Shown here: piece after piece, positions 1-9,187 of the stretch | Position numbering within the stretch: the stretch's first letter is position 1 | How the letters are laid out: each line of letters opens with the position of its first letter | The notes under the pieces: model-generated | What the model was told of the DNA's origin: nothing | What the model saw: the letters and a program-made list of their open reading frames with translations, nothing else | Database searches by the model: none | Source: CAVROT01 sp963722905 | GTDB lineage: Bacteria; Pseudomonadota; Alphaproteobacteria; Rhodobacterales; Rhodobacteraceae | NCBI GenBank assembly: GCA_963722905.1 | Contig: CAVROT010000006.1 | Location: forward strand, 248,001 to 312,000 | Direction: 5' to 3' | DNA: 64,000 nucleotides | Position numbers and translations under genes: made by a program

Positions 1-569
1 ATGAGCGACGGCGGCAGCCACGGGTCATGGACCCGGATCGTCGTGCCGAAGCCCGCCAGAACGCGGTTCAGCGCCCGGCCCAGCGCGCCGAACCCGATCA
101 TCCCGACGTCCGAGCCGCCCAGCAGCCGCGCCGCGCGGTTGCCGTCGAAGCCGTAGAGCTCGTCCCCCGTCTCGAACGCCCGGTCGGCCTGCGGCACCTG
201 GCGCAGCAGGTTCAGCGCGAAGGCCAGCCCGATCTCGGCCACCGGCTGTGCGAAGACCTCCATCGTGGTCAGCACGTGGATGCCGCGCGCGAAGACCTCG
301 TCATAGGGCATGTTGGGATAGAGGTTGCCCTCGACGTTCAGCACGGCGCGCAGGCGGGGCATCGCCGCCAGCGTGGACGGCGGGATCGGCGGTTGGCCCA
401 GCACGTAGTCGACGCGGGCCAGGACGTCGGCCGGCAGGCCGGCCACGTCGTCCGGCGCGGCCTCGATCACCTCGTAGCGGTCGTGCAGGCGCCGGCGGGC
501 CGCGTCGGTGAAGATCATGTCGAGGCTGCGCGGATCGGGGGCCGACAGTATGACGGGGCGCTCTGCCAT
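1..569 (-). CDS. D-isomer 2-hydroxyacid dehydrogenase, partial (C-terminus off the window)
   Basis: Only the first 189 codons are present; the gene runs off base 1. The family reduces 2-oxoacids or oxidises 2-hydroxyacids with NAD(P)H in the cytoplasm. The visible part has the N-terminal catalytic half-domain, the conserved start of the long inter-domain helix (VAEIGLAFALNLLR, about residues 110-123) and the dinucleotide motif GFGALG (159-164) that opens the Rossmann domain. The catalytic Arg, Glu and His lie beyond the window. ATG at 569 is chosen because it overlaps the stop of the ABC ATPase upstream by one base, which implies translational coupling. As last visible gene of the sugar-uptake operon it probably acts on a breakdown product, but the substrate cannot be read from sequence. 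Confidence 0.82.
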   Translation of the reverse strand, partial: MAERPVILSAPDPRSLDMIFTDAARRRLHDRYEVIEAAPDDVAGLPADVLARVDYVLGQPPIPPSTLAAMPRLRAVLNVEGNLYPNMPYDEVFARGIHVLTTMEVFAQPVAEIGLAFALNLLRQVPQADRAFETGDELYGFDGNRAARLLGGSDVGMIGFGALGRALNRVLAGFGTTIRVHDPWLPPSL

Positions 570-1318
570 CAGTGATCCATCCCGGTGATGATCGCCTCGA
601 CCTGCGCCACCGTGGTCGCCCTGGGGTCGATGTCGTCGGCGACGACCCGGCCCAGCCGCATCACCACGATGCGGTCCACCACCTGGAAGACGTGGTGGAT
701 GTTGTGCGCGATGAAGATGCACGAATGGCCAGAGTCCCGCGCCTGCCGCACGAAGTTCAGCACGCCCTGCGTCTCGGCCACGCCGAGGTTGTTGGTGGGC
801 TCGTCCAGTATGATGAGATCGCTGTCGAAGTGCATGGCGCGGGCGATGGCGACCGCCTGACGTTCGCCGCCCGACAGCGAGGACACGGGGGTCGTGGGCG
901 GGATGTCCTTGGTGATCCCCACCTCGCGCAGCAGCTTTCGCGTGACCGATCCCATCTGGTCGTGGTCCAGCCGCCGGAACGGACCGCGCCCGCGCGTCGG
1001 CTCGCGCCCCAGGAACAGGTTGCGCGCGATCGACAGCTGCGTGACCAGCGCGCTGTCCTGGTAGATCGTCTCGATCCCGTTCTCGATGGCATCGCGGGTC
1101 GATGCCATCTCGACCCGGCGGCCGCGGATGCGGATCTCGCCCGAGGTCATCCGCACCGCGCCCGACAGCACCTTGATGATGGTCGACTTGCCCGCGCCGT
1201 TGTCGCCCAGCAGGCCCACGATCTCGCCCCGCGCGACGCCGAGGTCGACGCCCTTCAGCGCCTCGACCCGGCCGTAGGATTTGTGGATGGCCTCCATGCG
1301 GACCAGCTCTTCGGCCAT
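569..1318 (-). CDS. Sugar ABC transporter ATP-binding protein (single NBD)
   Basis: A 249-residue cytoplasmic ATPase energising a CUT2-type sugar importer. Visible motifs are Walker A GDNGAGKST (38-46), signature LSGGERQ (148-154), Walker B with catalytic Glu in LIILDEPT (168-175) and the switch His in FIAHN (near 205). It carries one nucleotide-binding domain, as in fructose-type FrcA, unlike the double-domain RbsA type encoded further upstream at 7670-9187, so it must homodimerise. It starts 2 bases after the permease stop, and its own stop shares a base with the dehydrogenase start, so the genes are co-translated. The substrate is unknown; it depends on the binding protein at 2406-3350. 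Confidence 0.93.
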   Translation of the reverse strand: MAEELVRMEAIHKSYGRVEALKGVDLGVARGEIVGLLGDNGAGKSTIIKVLSGAVRMTSGEIRIRGRRVEMASTRDAIENGIETIYQDSALVTQLSIARNLFLGREPTRGRGPFRRLDHDQMGSVTRKLLREVGITKDIPPTTPVSSLSGGERQAVAIARAMHFDSDLIILDEPTNNLGVAETQGVLNFVRQARDSGHSCIFIAHNIHHVFQVVDRIVVMRLGRVVADDIDPRATTVAQVEAIITGMDH

Positions 1319-1320
1319 GG

Positions 1321-2325
1321 TCAGTCCCCCGACTGGTGGCGGCGTTCCAGCCAGGAATGCAGCGCCATCATGCCGAGGATGATCGCCCCGATGAAGATGT
1401 TGTAGGCCAGCCCCGGCACGCCGATCAGCACGATGCCGTTGCGCATGATGCGCAGGATGAAGACGCCGATGACGGTGCCGATGATTGTGCCGCGCCCGCC
1501 GGCCAGCGCGGTGCCGCCGATGACGACCATCGCGATCACCTCCAGCTCGTATCCCGTGCCGCTGTTGGGGTTGGCCGCCGACGTGCGGATCGAGCTGATG
1601 ATCCCGGCGAACCCCGCCATCGCGGCCGACAGCATGAAGAGGAACGTCTTGGTCCGGGCCACGTTCACACCGCGGGCGCGCGCGGCGCCGGGGTTGCCGC
1701 CCGCCGCCTGGATCCAGTTGCCGGTGCGGGTCTGGGTCAGCAGCAGGTGCAGCAGCACCGCCGCGCCGACGAACCAGAAGAGCGAGGCGTAGATCCGCAG
1801 AGGCCCGATATAGAAGTCGCCCACGAGGATCCGCGCCAGCCACAGGTCCTGCGCGTCCCATGTCCGCTGCGGAAATCCGTCGGTGATGAACAGCGCCAGG
1901 CCCCGCACCACCAAAAGCATGCCGAGCGTCACCAGGAAGGACGGGATCTTCAACCGGGTCACGAACCAGCCGCTTACGAAACCGATGAACATGGCGATGG
2001 TCAGAGCCATCGCGAAGGCCAGCTCCAGCGGAAAGGTACCGGTGTTGAAGAGCGTCCACATCACGACCGGGGTGAAGCCGAAGACCGATCCCACGGACAG
2101 GTCGAACTCGCCCGACGTCATCAGCAGCGTCATCGCCAGCGCGATCAGCCCCAGCTCGACCGAGAAGACCAGCGTGTTGCCGATGTTGAGCGGCGACAGG
2201 AAGGCGGGGTTCAGCGACCAGAACACCGCGATCTCGACCGCCAGCAGCAATAGCGGCCCGAACTCAGGCCGGGCGACCAGCATCTCGGCGAGGGTTCGGC
2301 GTTGCAAGGGCTGATGGACCTTCAT
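1321..2325 (-). CDS. Sugar ABC transporter permease (RbsC/FrcC family)
   Basis: A 334-residue inner-membrane channel subunit of the same importer. Many hydrophobic segments run from about residue 20 to the end, with the family motif GEFDLSVGSVFG near one third of the length and the conserved GGTALAGGRGT loop toward the C-terminus. The ATG at 2325 is chosen because upstream in-frame sequence lies in a GC-rich spacer with a strong hairpin and lacks protein-like composition. The ATPase follows 2 bases after the stop. Family assignment is confident; substrate is not. Confidence 0.92.
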   Translation of the reverse strand: MKVHQPLQRRTLAEMLVARPEFGPLLLLAVEIAVFWSLNPAFLSPLNIGNTLVFSVELGLIALAMTLLMTSGEFDLSVGSVFGFTPVVMWTLFNTGTFPLELAFAMALTIAMFIGFVSGWFVTRLKIPSFLVTLGMLLVVRGLALFITDGFPQRTWDAQDLWLARILVGDFYIGPLRIYASLFWFVGAAVLLHLLLTQTRTGNWIQAAGGNPGAARARGVNVARTKTFLFMLSAAMAGFAGIISSIRTSAANPNSGTGYELEVIAMVVIGGTALAGGRGTIIGTVIGVFILRIMRNGIVLIGVPGLAYNIFIGAIILGMMALHSWLERRHQSGD

Positions 2326-2367
2326 GGGGAGGCCGGGCCGCCCGGAGCTGCCGGCGGACGGAGCGGT

Positions 2368-2395
2368 GCCCGCGCGGCCAGGGCGCCGCGCGGGC
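2368..2395 (-). terminator. Intercistronic hairpin after sugar-binding protein gene
   Basis: Perfect 11-base arms (GCCCGCGCGGC at 2368-2378 and its complement at 2385-2395) with a 6-base loop lie 10 bases after the binding-protein stop and before the permease start. There is no T-tract. Such stems after the first gene of ABC operons usually protect the binding-protein mRNA or partly attenuate downstream genes. A very similar stem follows the other binding-protein gene at 9207-9233. Confidence 0.55.
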
Positions 2396-2405
2396 TGGGG
2401 GCGGC

Positions 2406-3350
2406 CTAGTCGGCCGACAGGATGTCGTCGTAGATCTGCGCGGTGTCGGCCTCGTAGAGGGCGCCGGTGATCACGTCGAAGCCGGGCGGGATGCCGCTGG
2501 CCGCCATCGCGGCGAGGGACAGCGCGACATAGGACGTGGCCTGAGGATCCTGCCACTGCGCGGCGTTCACGTATCCCTCAAGCACCTCCTGCGTGGTGTC
2601 CAGAGAGTTGCCCCAGCCGACGACGGGGATGTCGCCCGCCGCGATGCCGGTCTGGTCGAAGACGCGCTTGATGCTGCCGGTCACCAGATCGCCCAGCCCG
2701 ATGATCGCGTCGATCTCGCCGGAGTTCGCGGTGAGGTAGTCGGACATGCGGGTGATGATCTCGCCCTGGTCCAGCGTGGCGTCCGTGACCTCCCACGTGA
2801 TGCCCATCGGCTCGAACACGGACGCGATGCCGGCCTCCTCCTGCACCCCGTAGGTGGCGCCGGGCACCTCGACCGGCATCCAGACGAAGTCGCCCTCGGC
2901 CACCAGGTCGTTGTCCACCAGGTACTGTGCCCAGGACCGGCCGTAGACCTCCAGATCGCCGCCGACATAGGCGTCGAAGCTGGCCGAGGGGTCGGGCGTA
3001 TTCATGTTGATGATCGGGATACCGGCGTCGTTGGCCTCGGTCGCGACCTCGACCAGGCTGCCCGGATCGGGGCTGGAGGTGACGATCCCGTCGGCGCCCG
3101 CCGCGATGGCGGCGCGGATCGCCTCCTGATGCGAGGGGACGTCGCCCGAGTGGAACGAGGTGTTGACGGTGGCACCGGTGTCGGTGGCCCATTGCTCGGC
3201 CCCGGCCAGGAAATAGGTCCAGACGGGGTCGGCGGGCGACCCGTGCGACACCCAGTAGAACGTCCGCGCGTCCTGCGCGACGGCGCCGGCGACGGGCAGG
3301 GCCAGCGTCGCGGCCGCGGCCAGAACGAGCCGCCGTGATAGATTGATCAT
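2406..3350 (-). CDS. Sugar ABC transporter substrate-binding protein (type 1 periplasmic fold)
   Basis: A 314-residue secreted receptor. The signal peptide runs over about residues 1-26, with Arg-Arg early, a hydrophobic core and AVAQ at the probable cleavage site. The mature part has the ribose-binding-type two-lobe pattern: SHGSPADPVW near the start, IAAGADGIVTSSPDP, GIPIINMNTPDP and later VVGWGNSLDT. It heads a binding protein-permease-ATPase unit separated from the upstream dehydrogenases by a 134-base gap, so it may have its own promoter. It differs from the second binding protein of this region (9249-10274), so two distinct ligands are likely. Confidence 0.92.
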   Translation of the reverse strand: MINLSRRLVLAAAATLALPVAGAVAQDARTFYWVSHGSPADPVWTYFLAGAEQWATDTGATVNTSFHSGDVPSHQEAIRAAIAAGADGIVTSSPDPGSLVEVATEANDAGIPIINMNTPDPSASFDAYVGGDLEVYGRSWAQYLVDNDLVAEGDFVWMPVEVPGATYGVQEEAGIASVFEPMGITWEVTDATLDQGEIITRMSDYLTANSGEIDAIIGLGDLVTGSIKRVFDQTGIAAGDIPVVGWGNSLDTTQEVLEGYVNAAQWQDPQATSYVALSLAAMAASGIPPGFDVITGALYEADTAQIYDDILSAD

Positions 3351-3420
3351 GTCATCCTCCCAGATGCCGGAGGCTGGTGTCCGCCCCCTTGCGGCAGGTC
3401 CTGCGACCTCGCGTCACCAT

Positions 3421-3462
3421 TGCAAGCGGATTTCCAGAAAGCAAGAACTGAAAGCGTCCTGC
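3421..3462. promoter_or_regulatory. Candidate LacI-type operator half-sites upstream of sugar-binding protein
   Basis: In the 134-base gap ahead of the binding-protein gene, two copies of TGNAAGCG occur 28 bases apart (TGCAAGCG at 3421-3428, TGAAAGCG at 3449-3456). They match the left half of the general LacI/GalR consensus TGNAANCG-NTTNCA, but neither has a good right half. A minus-strand TTGCTT between them could be a -35 element. Assignment to the LacI regulator at 16157-17188 is inference. Confidence 0.25.
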
Positions 3463-3484
3463 CGCCGCCCGCGCCGGTCATCGG

Positions 3485-4603
3485 TCAGGCCGTCAGGCTT
3501 CGGCATGCGCCGACATCGACCTCACGGCCCGTCCGGCGGGATTCGATAGCGGCGAAGGACAGCGCAAGGCTGCCGAGATTCTCGCGTGCGCCGTTCTCGG
3601 GCTCTGTCCCGTCCTCGATGGCCACCAGCAGCGCCCCCATCGCGCCGCGGAACCCGTCGTCGAACCACGTACCCTCCAGCCGTGGCCGCGACCGCCCGCG
3701 GGCGTCGATCAGCGTCACCGTCTGGCGGCCCAGGTCGGGGCCGTCGCTGTACAGACTGCCGGCCGTGCCGGCGACGAAGGTGGTGTCGCGCGGGCCAAGC
3801 GGCGTCGCACCGTCGAACACCAGCGACGCCTGCCCGCCGTCCATCCGCACCAGCGCCTGCGCCAGAAGCGGCACCCGCGCCGTCTGCCCGGCGGCCCGCG
3901 CCGCGGTGGCGACCACGCTGCGGACGCGGTGGCCGGCGATGCTGGCAAGGAAGTCGAACCAGTGGATCGCGAAGTCCTGTAGGATCAGATCCTCGATCCG
4001 CTCGAAGGGCGTGCCGGCGATCCAGCCATGGTCCCAGTGGATCGCCACGTGGACGCCCGCCACATCGCCTATGTGACCGGCGCGGACGGCCTGCCGCATC
4101 CACGCGAGGTGCGGCGCCCAGCGCCCGTTCTGGTTCACCGCCAGCCTGAGCCCGGCGTCGTCGGCCATCCGCACCAGCCGGTCTCCGTCGTCCAGATCCA
4201 GCACGAAGGGCTTTTGCGACAGAACGTGCTTGCCCGCCCGCAGCGCCGCCTCGATCAGCGCCACCCTCTCGGCCGGATGGGTCGCGATGTCGACCACGTC
4301 GATGGAGGGATCGCCCAGCACGTCCGATGCCCGGTCCGTCACGCGGGCATCGGGCGCATAGGCTTCGGCCCGCGCCCGGGCCTTCGACAGGGTGCGGTTG
4401 CAGATCGCCGCGACTTCCCAGCCCGCGGTCCGGTAGGCGCTCAGGTGGCTGTCCACGATTCCGCCCGCCCCGATGAGGCCGATCCGCGGGCGCAGATCGC
4501 GCGGGGCGGGCGGCCGGTAGTCCAGATCGGGCGCGGCAACGTCGGGTACGCTGGCCGCTTTCAGGGCGTAGGTGTCGGGCGTCGGCGTGGCGTCGCCGGT
4601 CAC
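3485..4603 (-). CDS. Gfo/Idh/MocA family oxidoreductase
   Basis: A 372-residue cytoplasmic NAD(P)-dependent sugar or cyclitol dehydrogenase. The Rossmann motif GLIGAGGIVDSHL lies near residues 42-54, after an unusually long leader of about 40 residues. The family Lys sits in HVLSQKPF, a variant of the usual EKP with Gln in place of Glu, and the C-terminal alpha/beta domain carries IHWFDFLASIAGH. Its start overlaps the stop of another family member (4600-5676) by 4 bases. The tandem pair suggests two successive oxidation or isomerisation steps or a heteromeric enzyme. The substrate is unknown. Confidence 0.9.
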   Translation of the reverse strand: MTGDATPTPDTYALKAASVPDVAAPDLDYRPPAPRDLRPRIGLIGAGGIVDSHLSAYRTAGWEVAAICNRTLSKARARAEAYAPDARVTDRASDVLGDPSIDVVDIATHPAERVALIEAALRAGKHVLSQKPFVLDLDDGDRLVRMADDAGLRLAVNQNGRWAPHLAWMRQAVRAGHIGDVAGVHVAIHWDHGWIAGTPFERIEDLILQDFAIHWFDFLASIAGHRVRSVVATAARAAGQTARVPLLAQALVRMDGGQASLVFDGATPLGPRDTTFVAGTAGSLYSDGPDLGRQTVTLIDARGRSRPRLEGTWFDDGFRGAMGALLVAIEDGTEPENGARENLGSLALSFAAIESRRTGREVDVGACRSLTA

Positions 4604-5676
4604 GGCAGCAGGGCCAGCGTGCGCTTCTCCCGCGCCGAGGCGGCGGCGGTGTCCACGATGCGCTGCCCGATCAGCGACACGGAAGGGTCGAGTGGGCCGA
4701 TCAATGGCCGGTCGTTGCGGATGCAGTCGACAAGGTGGGCCACCGGATCGCTTCGGTCGGGGGTCAGGGGGTCAACGGTGATCTGCGATGGTTCGGGCCA
4801 CGCGCGGGTCTGGAGCATGACGTGGTCGGCGTAGTCCTCTGACCGGATGGTGCCGTCCGTCCCGACGATGACGAAGCCGCAGGCGGGCTGCGGCTGGATG
4901 GTCCAGGGGTCGGTGAAGGTGCCCCAGCGCGTCTCCATCTTGCTGAGGCCCCGGTCGTAGCGGCAAACGGTGACCGAATGCTGGTCGACCTCGATGCCGG
5001 GAGTGTCGTCGACGACGCAGGTGACCTCGCGCGGTTCGGCGCCGTCCATGAACCAGGTGCCCAGCGTCGCGCCGTAGCCCAGATAGTCCAGCAAACTGCC
5101 GCCGCCCGCCGCGGCGCTGTACCACCACGATCCGGGCTTCCGGCGCTCGACCTCCTCGGGCGAGACCTCGACCTTGTCGGCGAGATGGTAGAGCGGGCCG
5201 CGGTTGCCGCCGTAGTGATGCACCTCTACCGGCGTGCCGATGGCGCCCTCCGACACGAGACGGTGCGCCGTGACGTGGCTGGCGACCCAGGCGAGCGGCC
5301 AGTTCACCGCCAGCCGCCCGCCCCCCGCCGCCATCGCCGCGATCATGTGGCGGGCGTCGTCGGCCGAGGAGGCGAAGGGCTTCTCCACCATGACGTGGCA
5401 CCCGTGGGGCGCCAGCCGGTCGACATAGGCGGCGTGGTCCGCCGGAGCGGCGCAGAGGATGGCGATGTCGGGGCGCGCGGCGTCCATGCAGGCGTCGAGG
5501 TCGGTGAAGATGGCCTCGGGCGGGATGCCGAAGGTGGCGGCGGCCTCCGCCATGCGGCCGGCGTCGGGGTCGAAGATTCCGGCGATCACGGCGTCCGGAT
5601 GCGAGTCCACCATGCGCAGCAGGTCGCCCATGTGCATGTGGTCGAAGCTGATGCCGGCGATGCGGATGGGTGGCAT
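4600..5676 (-). CDS. Gfo/Idh/MocA family oxidoreductase
   Basis: A 358-residue dehydrogenase-type protein. The N-terminal Rossmann start is atypical (RIAGISFDHMHMGDLL instead of GxGxxG), which recurs in a subgroup whose NAD-binding loop has changed. The catalytic Lys is in HVMVEKPFASS near residue 115-125, followed by NWPLAW. It lies 10 bases after the second sugar permease stop and overlaps the next dehydrogenase by 4 bases, so it belongs to the same transcript. The altered glycine loop means cofactor binding is less certain than for its neighbours. Confidence 0.88.
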   Translation of the reverse strand: MPPIRIAGISFDHMHMGDLLRMVDSHPDAVIAGIFDPDAGRMAEAAATFGIPPEAIFTDLDACMDAARPDIAILCAAPADHAAYVDRLAPHGCHVMVEKPFASSADDARHMIAAMAAGGGRLAVNWPLAWVASHVTAHRLVSEGAIGTPVEVHHYGGNRGPLYHLADKVEVSPEEVERRKPGSWWYSAAAGGGSLLDYLGYGATLGTWFMDGAEPREVTCVVDDTPGIEVDQHSVTVCRYDRGLSKMETRWGTFTDPWTIQPQPACGFVIVGTDGTIRSEDYADHVMLQTRAWPEPSQITVDPLTPDRSDPVAHLVDCIRNDRPLIGPLDPSVSLIGQRIVDTAAASAREKRTLALLP

Positions 5677-5686
5677 GGGGCTGTCC

Positions 5687-6661
5687 TCAGCTGGTTGTCG
5701 TCAGGCGGCTGTAGATCGCCGTCACGGCGAGGATGATGGCGCCGAAGAGGATCCGCCGCGCGCCCTCGGGCATCTGCAACAGCGTCAGCATCGTGCCCAG
5801 CACCGTCAGGATCAGCGCCCCCAGGATGGTGCCGCCATAGCCGCCGCGCCCGCCGAAGATCGACGTGCCGCCGATCACCGCCGCCGCGACCGAAGGCAGC
5901 AGCAGCGGGTTGGCCAGCGACAGCGACGGCGCCTTGATGAGCCCGACGTAGAGCAGCCCCGTCATCCCCGCGATGAGCGCCGACAGGGTGTAGAGCGTCA
6001 GGTACACCTGCCAGGCGCGCACGCCAGACAGCCGCGCCGCGGCCGGGTTCGACCCCAGCGCATACAGCAGCCGGCCGAAGCCGAAGCGGCGCTGCCCGAC
6101 GATCAGCAGAACGGCCAGCGGCACGAACACGATCAGCGCGTTGGGCGCCCCCCACGTGCGGCCGGTGCCGATCCAGCCGAGGATGTCCGGCACGACGGAT
6201 CCGCTGGCGATGACGGTGCGCTGGTAAACCTGCAGCACGCCGGTGCCGACCAGCCCGGTGCCCAGCGTCATGATCAGCGGGTGCACCCGGAAGAACGCCA
6301 CGCCGACGCCGTTCAGCAGGCCGATCAGGACGGCGGGCACCATCGATACCGCGATGCCCCCGGCGACGCCCAGATGCGGCACCTGCGTCGCCATCACAAA
6401 GGCCGCGATGGTGGCCACGACGGCGGCCGACAGGTCTATCCCGCCCGTGAGCATGGTCATCGTCTGGCAGGCCGCGAGCATCGCCAGCGGAATCGCGAAC
6501 TTGACGGTGTTGGCGATCCAGCGCTCGTTCACGATGCCGGGGCGGAGAACCTCCAGCGTGCCTACGAGGGCGATCAGCAGCAGGACCAGCGGAACCATCG
6601 GATTGTCGGCGAGGAACCGTGCCAGCCGCCTCAGGCGCGGGACGGGGGCGGCGGCCGTCAT
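5687..6661 (-). CDS. Sugar ABC transporter permease (second of pair)
   Basis: A 324-residue membrane protein of the RbsC family with about nine hydrophobic segments. It has MLTGGIDLSAAVVATIAAF (the family GGIDLS motif), LGSNPAAARLSGV, and GGTSIFGGRGGYGG toward the C-terminus. Its ATG at 6661 overlaps the stop of the preceding permease by 4 bases (ATGA), a classic coupling arrangement. It is in the same reading frame as the upstream ATPase, so a long open frame joins the two through the intervening permease; see the separate entry for 5687-9202. Confidence 0.9.
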   Translation of the reverse strand: MTAAAPVPRLRRLARFLADNPMVPLVLLLIALVGTLEVLRPGIVNERWIANTVKFAIPLAMLAACQTMTMLTGGIDLSAAVVATIAAFVMATQVPHLGVAGGIAVSMVPAVLIGLLNGVGVAFFRVHPLIMTLGTGLVGTGVLQVYQRTVIASGSVVPDILGWIGTGRTWGAPNALIVFVPLAVLLIVGQRRFGFGRLLYALGSNPAAARLSGVRAWQVYLTLYTLSALIAGMTGLLYVGLIKAPSLSLANPLLLPSVAAAVIGGTSIFGGRGGYGGTILGALILTVLGTMLTLLQMPEGARRILFGAIILAVTAIYSRLTTTS

Positions 6662-7668
6662 GTCCGCCTCCCGCGCGCGGCCAGAAGACCGCCCAGCATC
6701 ACCACCACCACCATGATCGTGCCCTCTATGATCGTCGTCACGTTGGGATCGACCGCCAGCAGCGTCAGGTCCAGCCGCACCAGACGCAGGATGACCACCG
6801 CGATGATCGGCCCCAGCAATCCACCGCGCCCGCCGCCAAGGATCACCCCGCCCAGCACCACGCCGGCGACCGCGGCCAGCAGGTAGGGCCCCGGGATCGG
6901 CTCGCCTATGCCGGTGTTCATCGTCAGGCTCAGCCCGCCGCAGGCCGAAAGCAGACCGCAGATCGCATAGGCCGCGATCCGCGTCCGGCCCAGCGGTACG
7001 CCCGACCGGAACGCGGCGGCGGGGTCGCTGCCGATGGCGTAGATCGAAAGGCCCAGCCTGGACCGACGCACCGGCACCCAGATGGCGGCGACGACGACCG
7101 CCGTCAGCAGGGCCGATTTGGGCACCCACGCCGTCAGCGTGGCGGGAAGCAACGGCAGGTCGACCCCGCCGACGATCAGCGCCTTCAGCCAGCCCGCCGC
7201 CGCTCCGCCCGGTGCGTTGAGGATCAGCAGGGCGACCCCCTCCCACACGAAAAGCATTGCCAGCGTCGCGACGATGTCGGGCACCCGCGTCGCCACGATA
7301 AGCGCACCGTTCAGTGCCCCCATCGCCAGTCCCAGCACCAGGACGAACGCCACGACGCCTACGGCGCCTGTGTCCCCCGTCTGCGCCATCAGCCGCGCCG
7401 CAGCGACGCTGGTCACGGCCATCATCGCCGCAACAGACAGGTCGATCCCGCCCGCGATCACCACCACCGCCATCGCAGCCGTGGCGAAGGCGAAGGGCAT
7501 CACCGCCCGAAAGAGGCTGTCGAGCCCCGAGACGCCGAACTGCGGCTGGATGACCTTCGTCGCGATCAGCAGCAGCCCCAGCATCGCCGCCAGCCGAGCG
7601 TCGACGAACCGTGTCAGCCGCCACCGCCGCCAGCCGTTCTCCGCGTGACCGGCAAGCGCGGCATCCAC
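6658..7668 (-). CDS. Sugar ABC transporter permease (first of pair), possibly fused to the ATPase
   Basis: An RbsC-family permease, about 336 residues if started at GTG 7668, with VVIAGGIDLSVAAMMAVTSVAAA, AIGSDPAAAFRSGV and GGVILGGGRGG. No ATG and no Shine-Dalgarno sequence precedes the GTG. The same frame stays open upstream to a TGA near 7725, inside the ATPase coding region, and reads a plausible linker ending in DGVSLPGVDAALAGH. This is what a natural ATPase-permease fusion broken by a one-base insertion would look like. As read, GTG 7668 is the only reasonable start. Confidence 0.78.
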   Translation of the reverse strand: MDAALAGHAENGWRRWRLTRFVDARLAAMLGLLLIATKVIQPQFGVSGLDSLFRAVMPFAFATAAMAVVVIAGGIDLSVAAMMAVTSVAAARLMAQTGDTGAVGVVAFVLVLGLAMGALNGALIVATRVPDIVATLAMLFVWEGVALLILNAPGGAAAGWLKALIVGGVDLPLLPATLTAWVPKSALLTAVVVAAIWVPVRRSRLGLSIYAIGSDPAAAFRSGVPLGRTRIAAYAICGLLSACGGLSLTMNTGIGEPIPGPYLLAAVAGVVLGGVILGGGRGGLLGPIIAVVILRLVRLDLTLLAVDPNVTTIIEGTIMVVVVMLGGLLAARGRRT

Positions 7669-7669
7669 G

Positions 7670-9187
7670 CCGGGCAGGGATACCCCATCCGCGCGCGTCG
7701 CGCCGGCCGAGGCCGTAGGCCGCGCGCATCAGCGTCCGGTCGTCGGCGTCGGCGGCGTCGACCACGTCGGACACGCGGCCGTCGAAGATCACGACGGCGC
7801 GGTCGCAGGCCAGCCGGACTTCCTCGAGCTCGGACGTGTAGTACAGCACCGCGACGCCCCGGTCGGCGAGATCGCGCACCAGCGCGTAGATCTGCCGCTT
7901 GGTTCGCACGTCGATCCCGCGCGTCGGGTCGAAGAGCAGCAGCGTCGTGGCGCCCTGCGCGATCCAGCGGGCGATGGTGACCTTCTGCTGGTTGCCGCCC
8001 GACAGGCGCCGGACCTCGCCCTGCGCGCGCGTCTCGATCTGGAGACGCTCGACGGCGGCGTCGACGCGCCGCGTCTCGTCGCGCAGGGCGACGGGACCCC
8101 ACTGGCGCCACCCGGCGAAGAGCGGCATGGCGATGTTCTCGCGCACCGACCGCTCCATCAGCAGCGCATGCGCCCGGTCGCCGGGGACAAGCGCGACGCC
8201 GGCCGCGATGGCATCGGCGGGATGGCCGAACCGGGCCGTCTGCCCGTCGACCGCGAAGTGCCCCCTGGCCGGCGGATGGAAGCCCGCGAGGATATCGAAA
8301 AGCTGGTCCTGTCCCTGACCTTCCAGAGCGACCACGCCCAGGACCTCGCCCGGTCTCAGGTCGAAGGACACGTCGCGCAGGCGCCCGCCGTCGCCCACGC
8401 CCGCCACCGACAGGCGCGGGGCGATGCCGTCCGACGCGGCGGCCGCGGCGGCACGGCGGCGTCCGGGCTCCAGCCGCGCGCCCAGCATCAGCTCGACGAT
8501 CTGCTCCTCGACGCCGGGACCCACCGGCACGTCGCCGACGGTGACGCCGTCGCGCAGGACGCTGGCCCGGTCGCACAGCTCGGCGATCTCCGGGAAGCGG
8601 TGCGAGATGTAGATGACCGCGCGCCCCTCGGTCGCCTGCTGGCGCACGACCCGCAGCACGTTGGCCACCAGATCGGTGGGCAGCGCCGCCGTCATCTCGT
8701 CCAGCAGCAGCACATGGGGTTGGGCCGCCAATGCGCGCGCCAGGTCGAGGATCCGCAGCGTCGCCAGCGGCAGGGAGGCGGCACGGGCATCCAGCCGCAG
8801 GTCGTCCGCGCCCAGTTCGGCCGCCCAGTGCCGGAACGCGTCGACCGGCGTGCCGCCAAGCCTCAGGTTGTCCGCGACGTCGAGGTCGGGGATCAGCGAC
8901 GGCTCCTGATATACCGGGACCAGCCCCGACCGGCGGGCCTGCGCGGGCGAGGCGACGGCGGCCTTCGACCCTGCGATCCGAACCTCGCCCGCGTCGGGCC
9001 GCAGCGCGCCCGTCAGGATCTTGACGAAGGTGGACTTGCCCGCGCCGTTGGCGCCCATCAGCGCCACGACCTCGCCCGCGGCGATGCGCAGGGAAGCGTC
9101 GCGCAGGGCGGACACCGCGCCGAAGCTCTTGGAAACGCCGGACGCGTCCAGGATCGGCGCAGGGTCCCCGGCGCGCGCGGGCGTCAT
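7670..9187 (-). CDS. Sugar ABC transporter ATP-binding protein (RbsA/MglA type, two NBDs), no stop codon before next gene
   Basis: About 505 residues with tandem NBDs. NBD1 has Walker A GANGAGKST near residues 35-45 and LLLDEMTAAL, but its signature is poor (SLPLATLRILDLARAL). NBD2 has a family-typical degenerate Walker A (LEGQGQDQ), a good signature RLSGGNQQK and FDPTRGID in place of DEPTRGID. Homology ends at LMRAAYGL near 7709, but no stop follows: the frame runs on to 5687. The 3' limit given is therefore nominal, at the permease start. Start ATG 9187 is preferred (GGGG nine bases upstream); ATG 9193 and GTG 9202 are alternatives. It energises import through the two permeases at 5687-7668. 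Confidence 0.8.
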
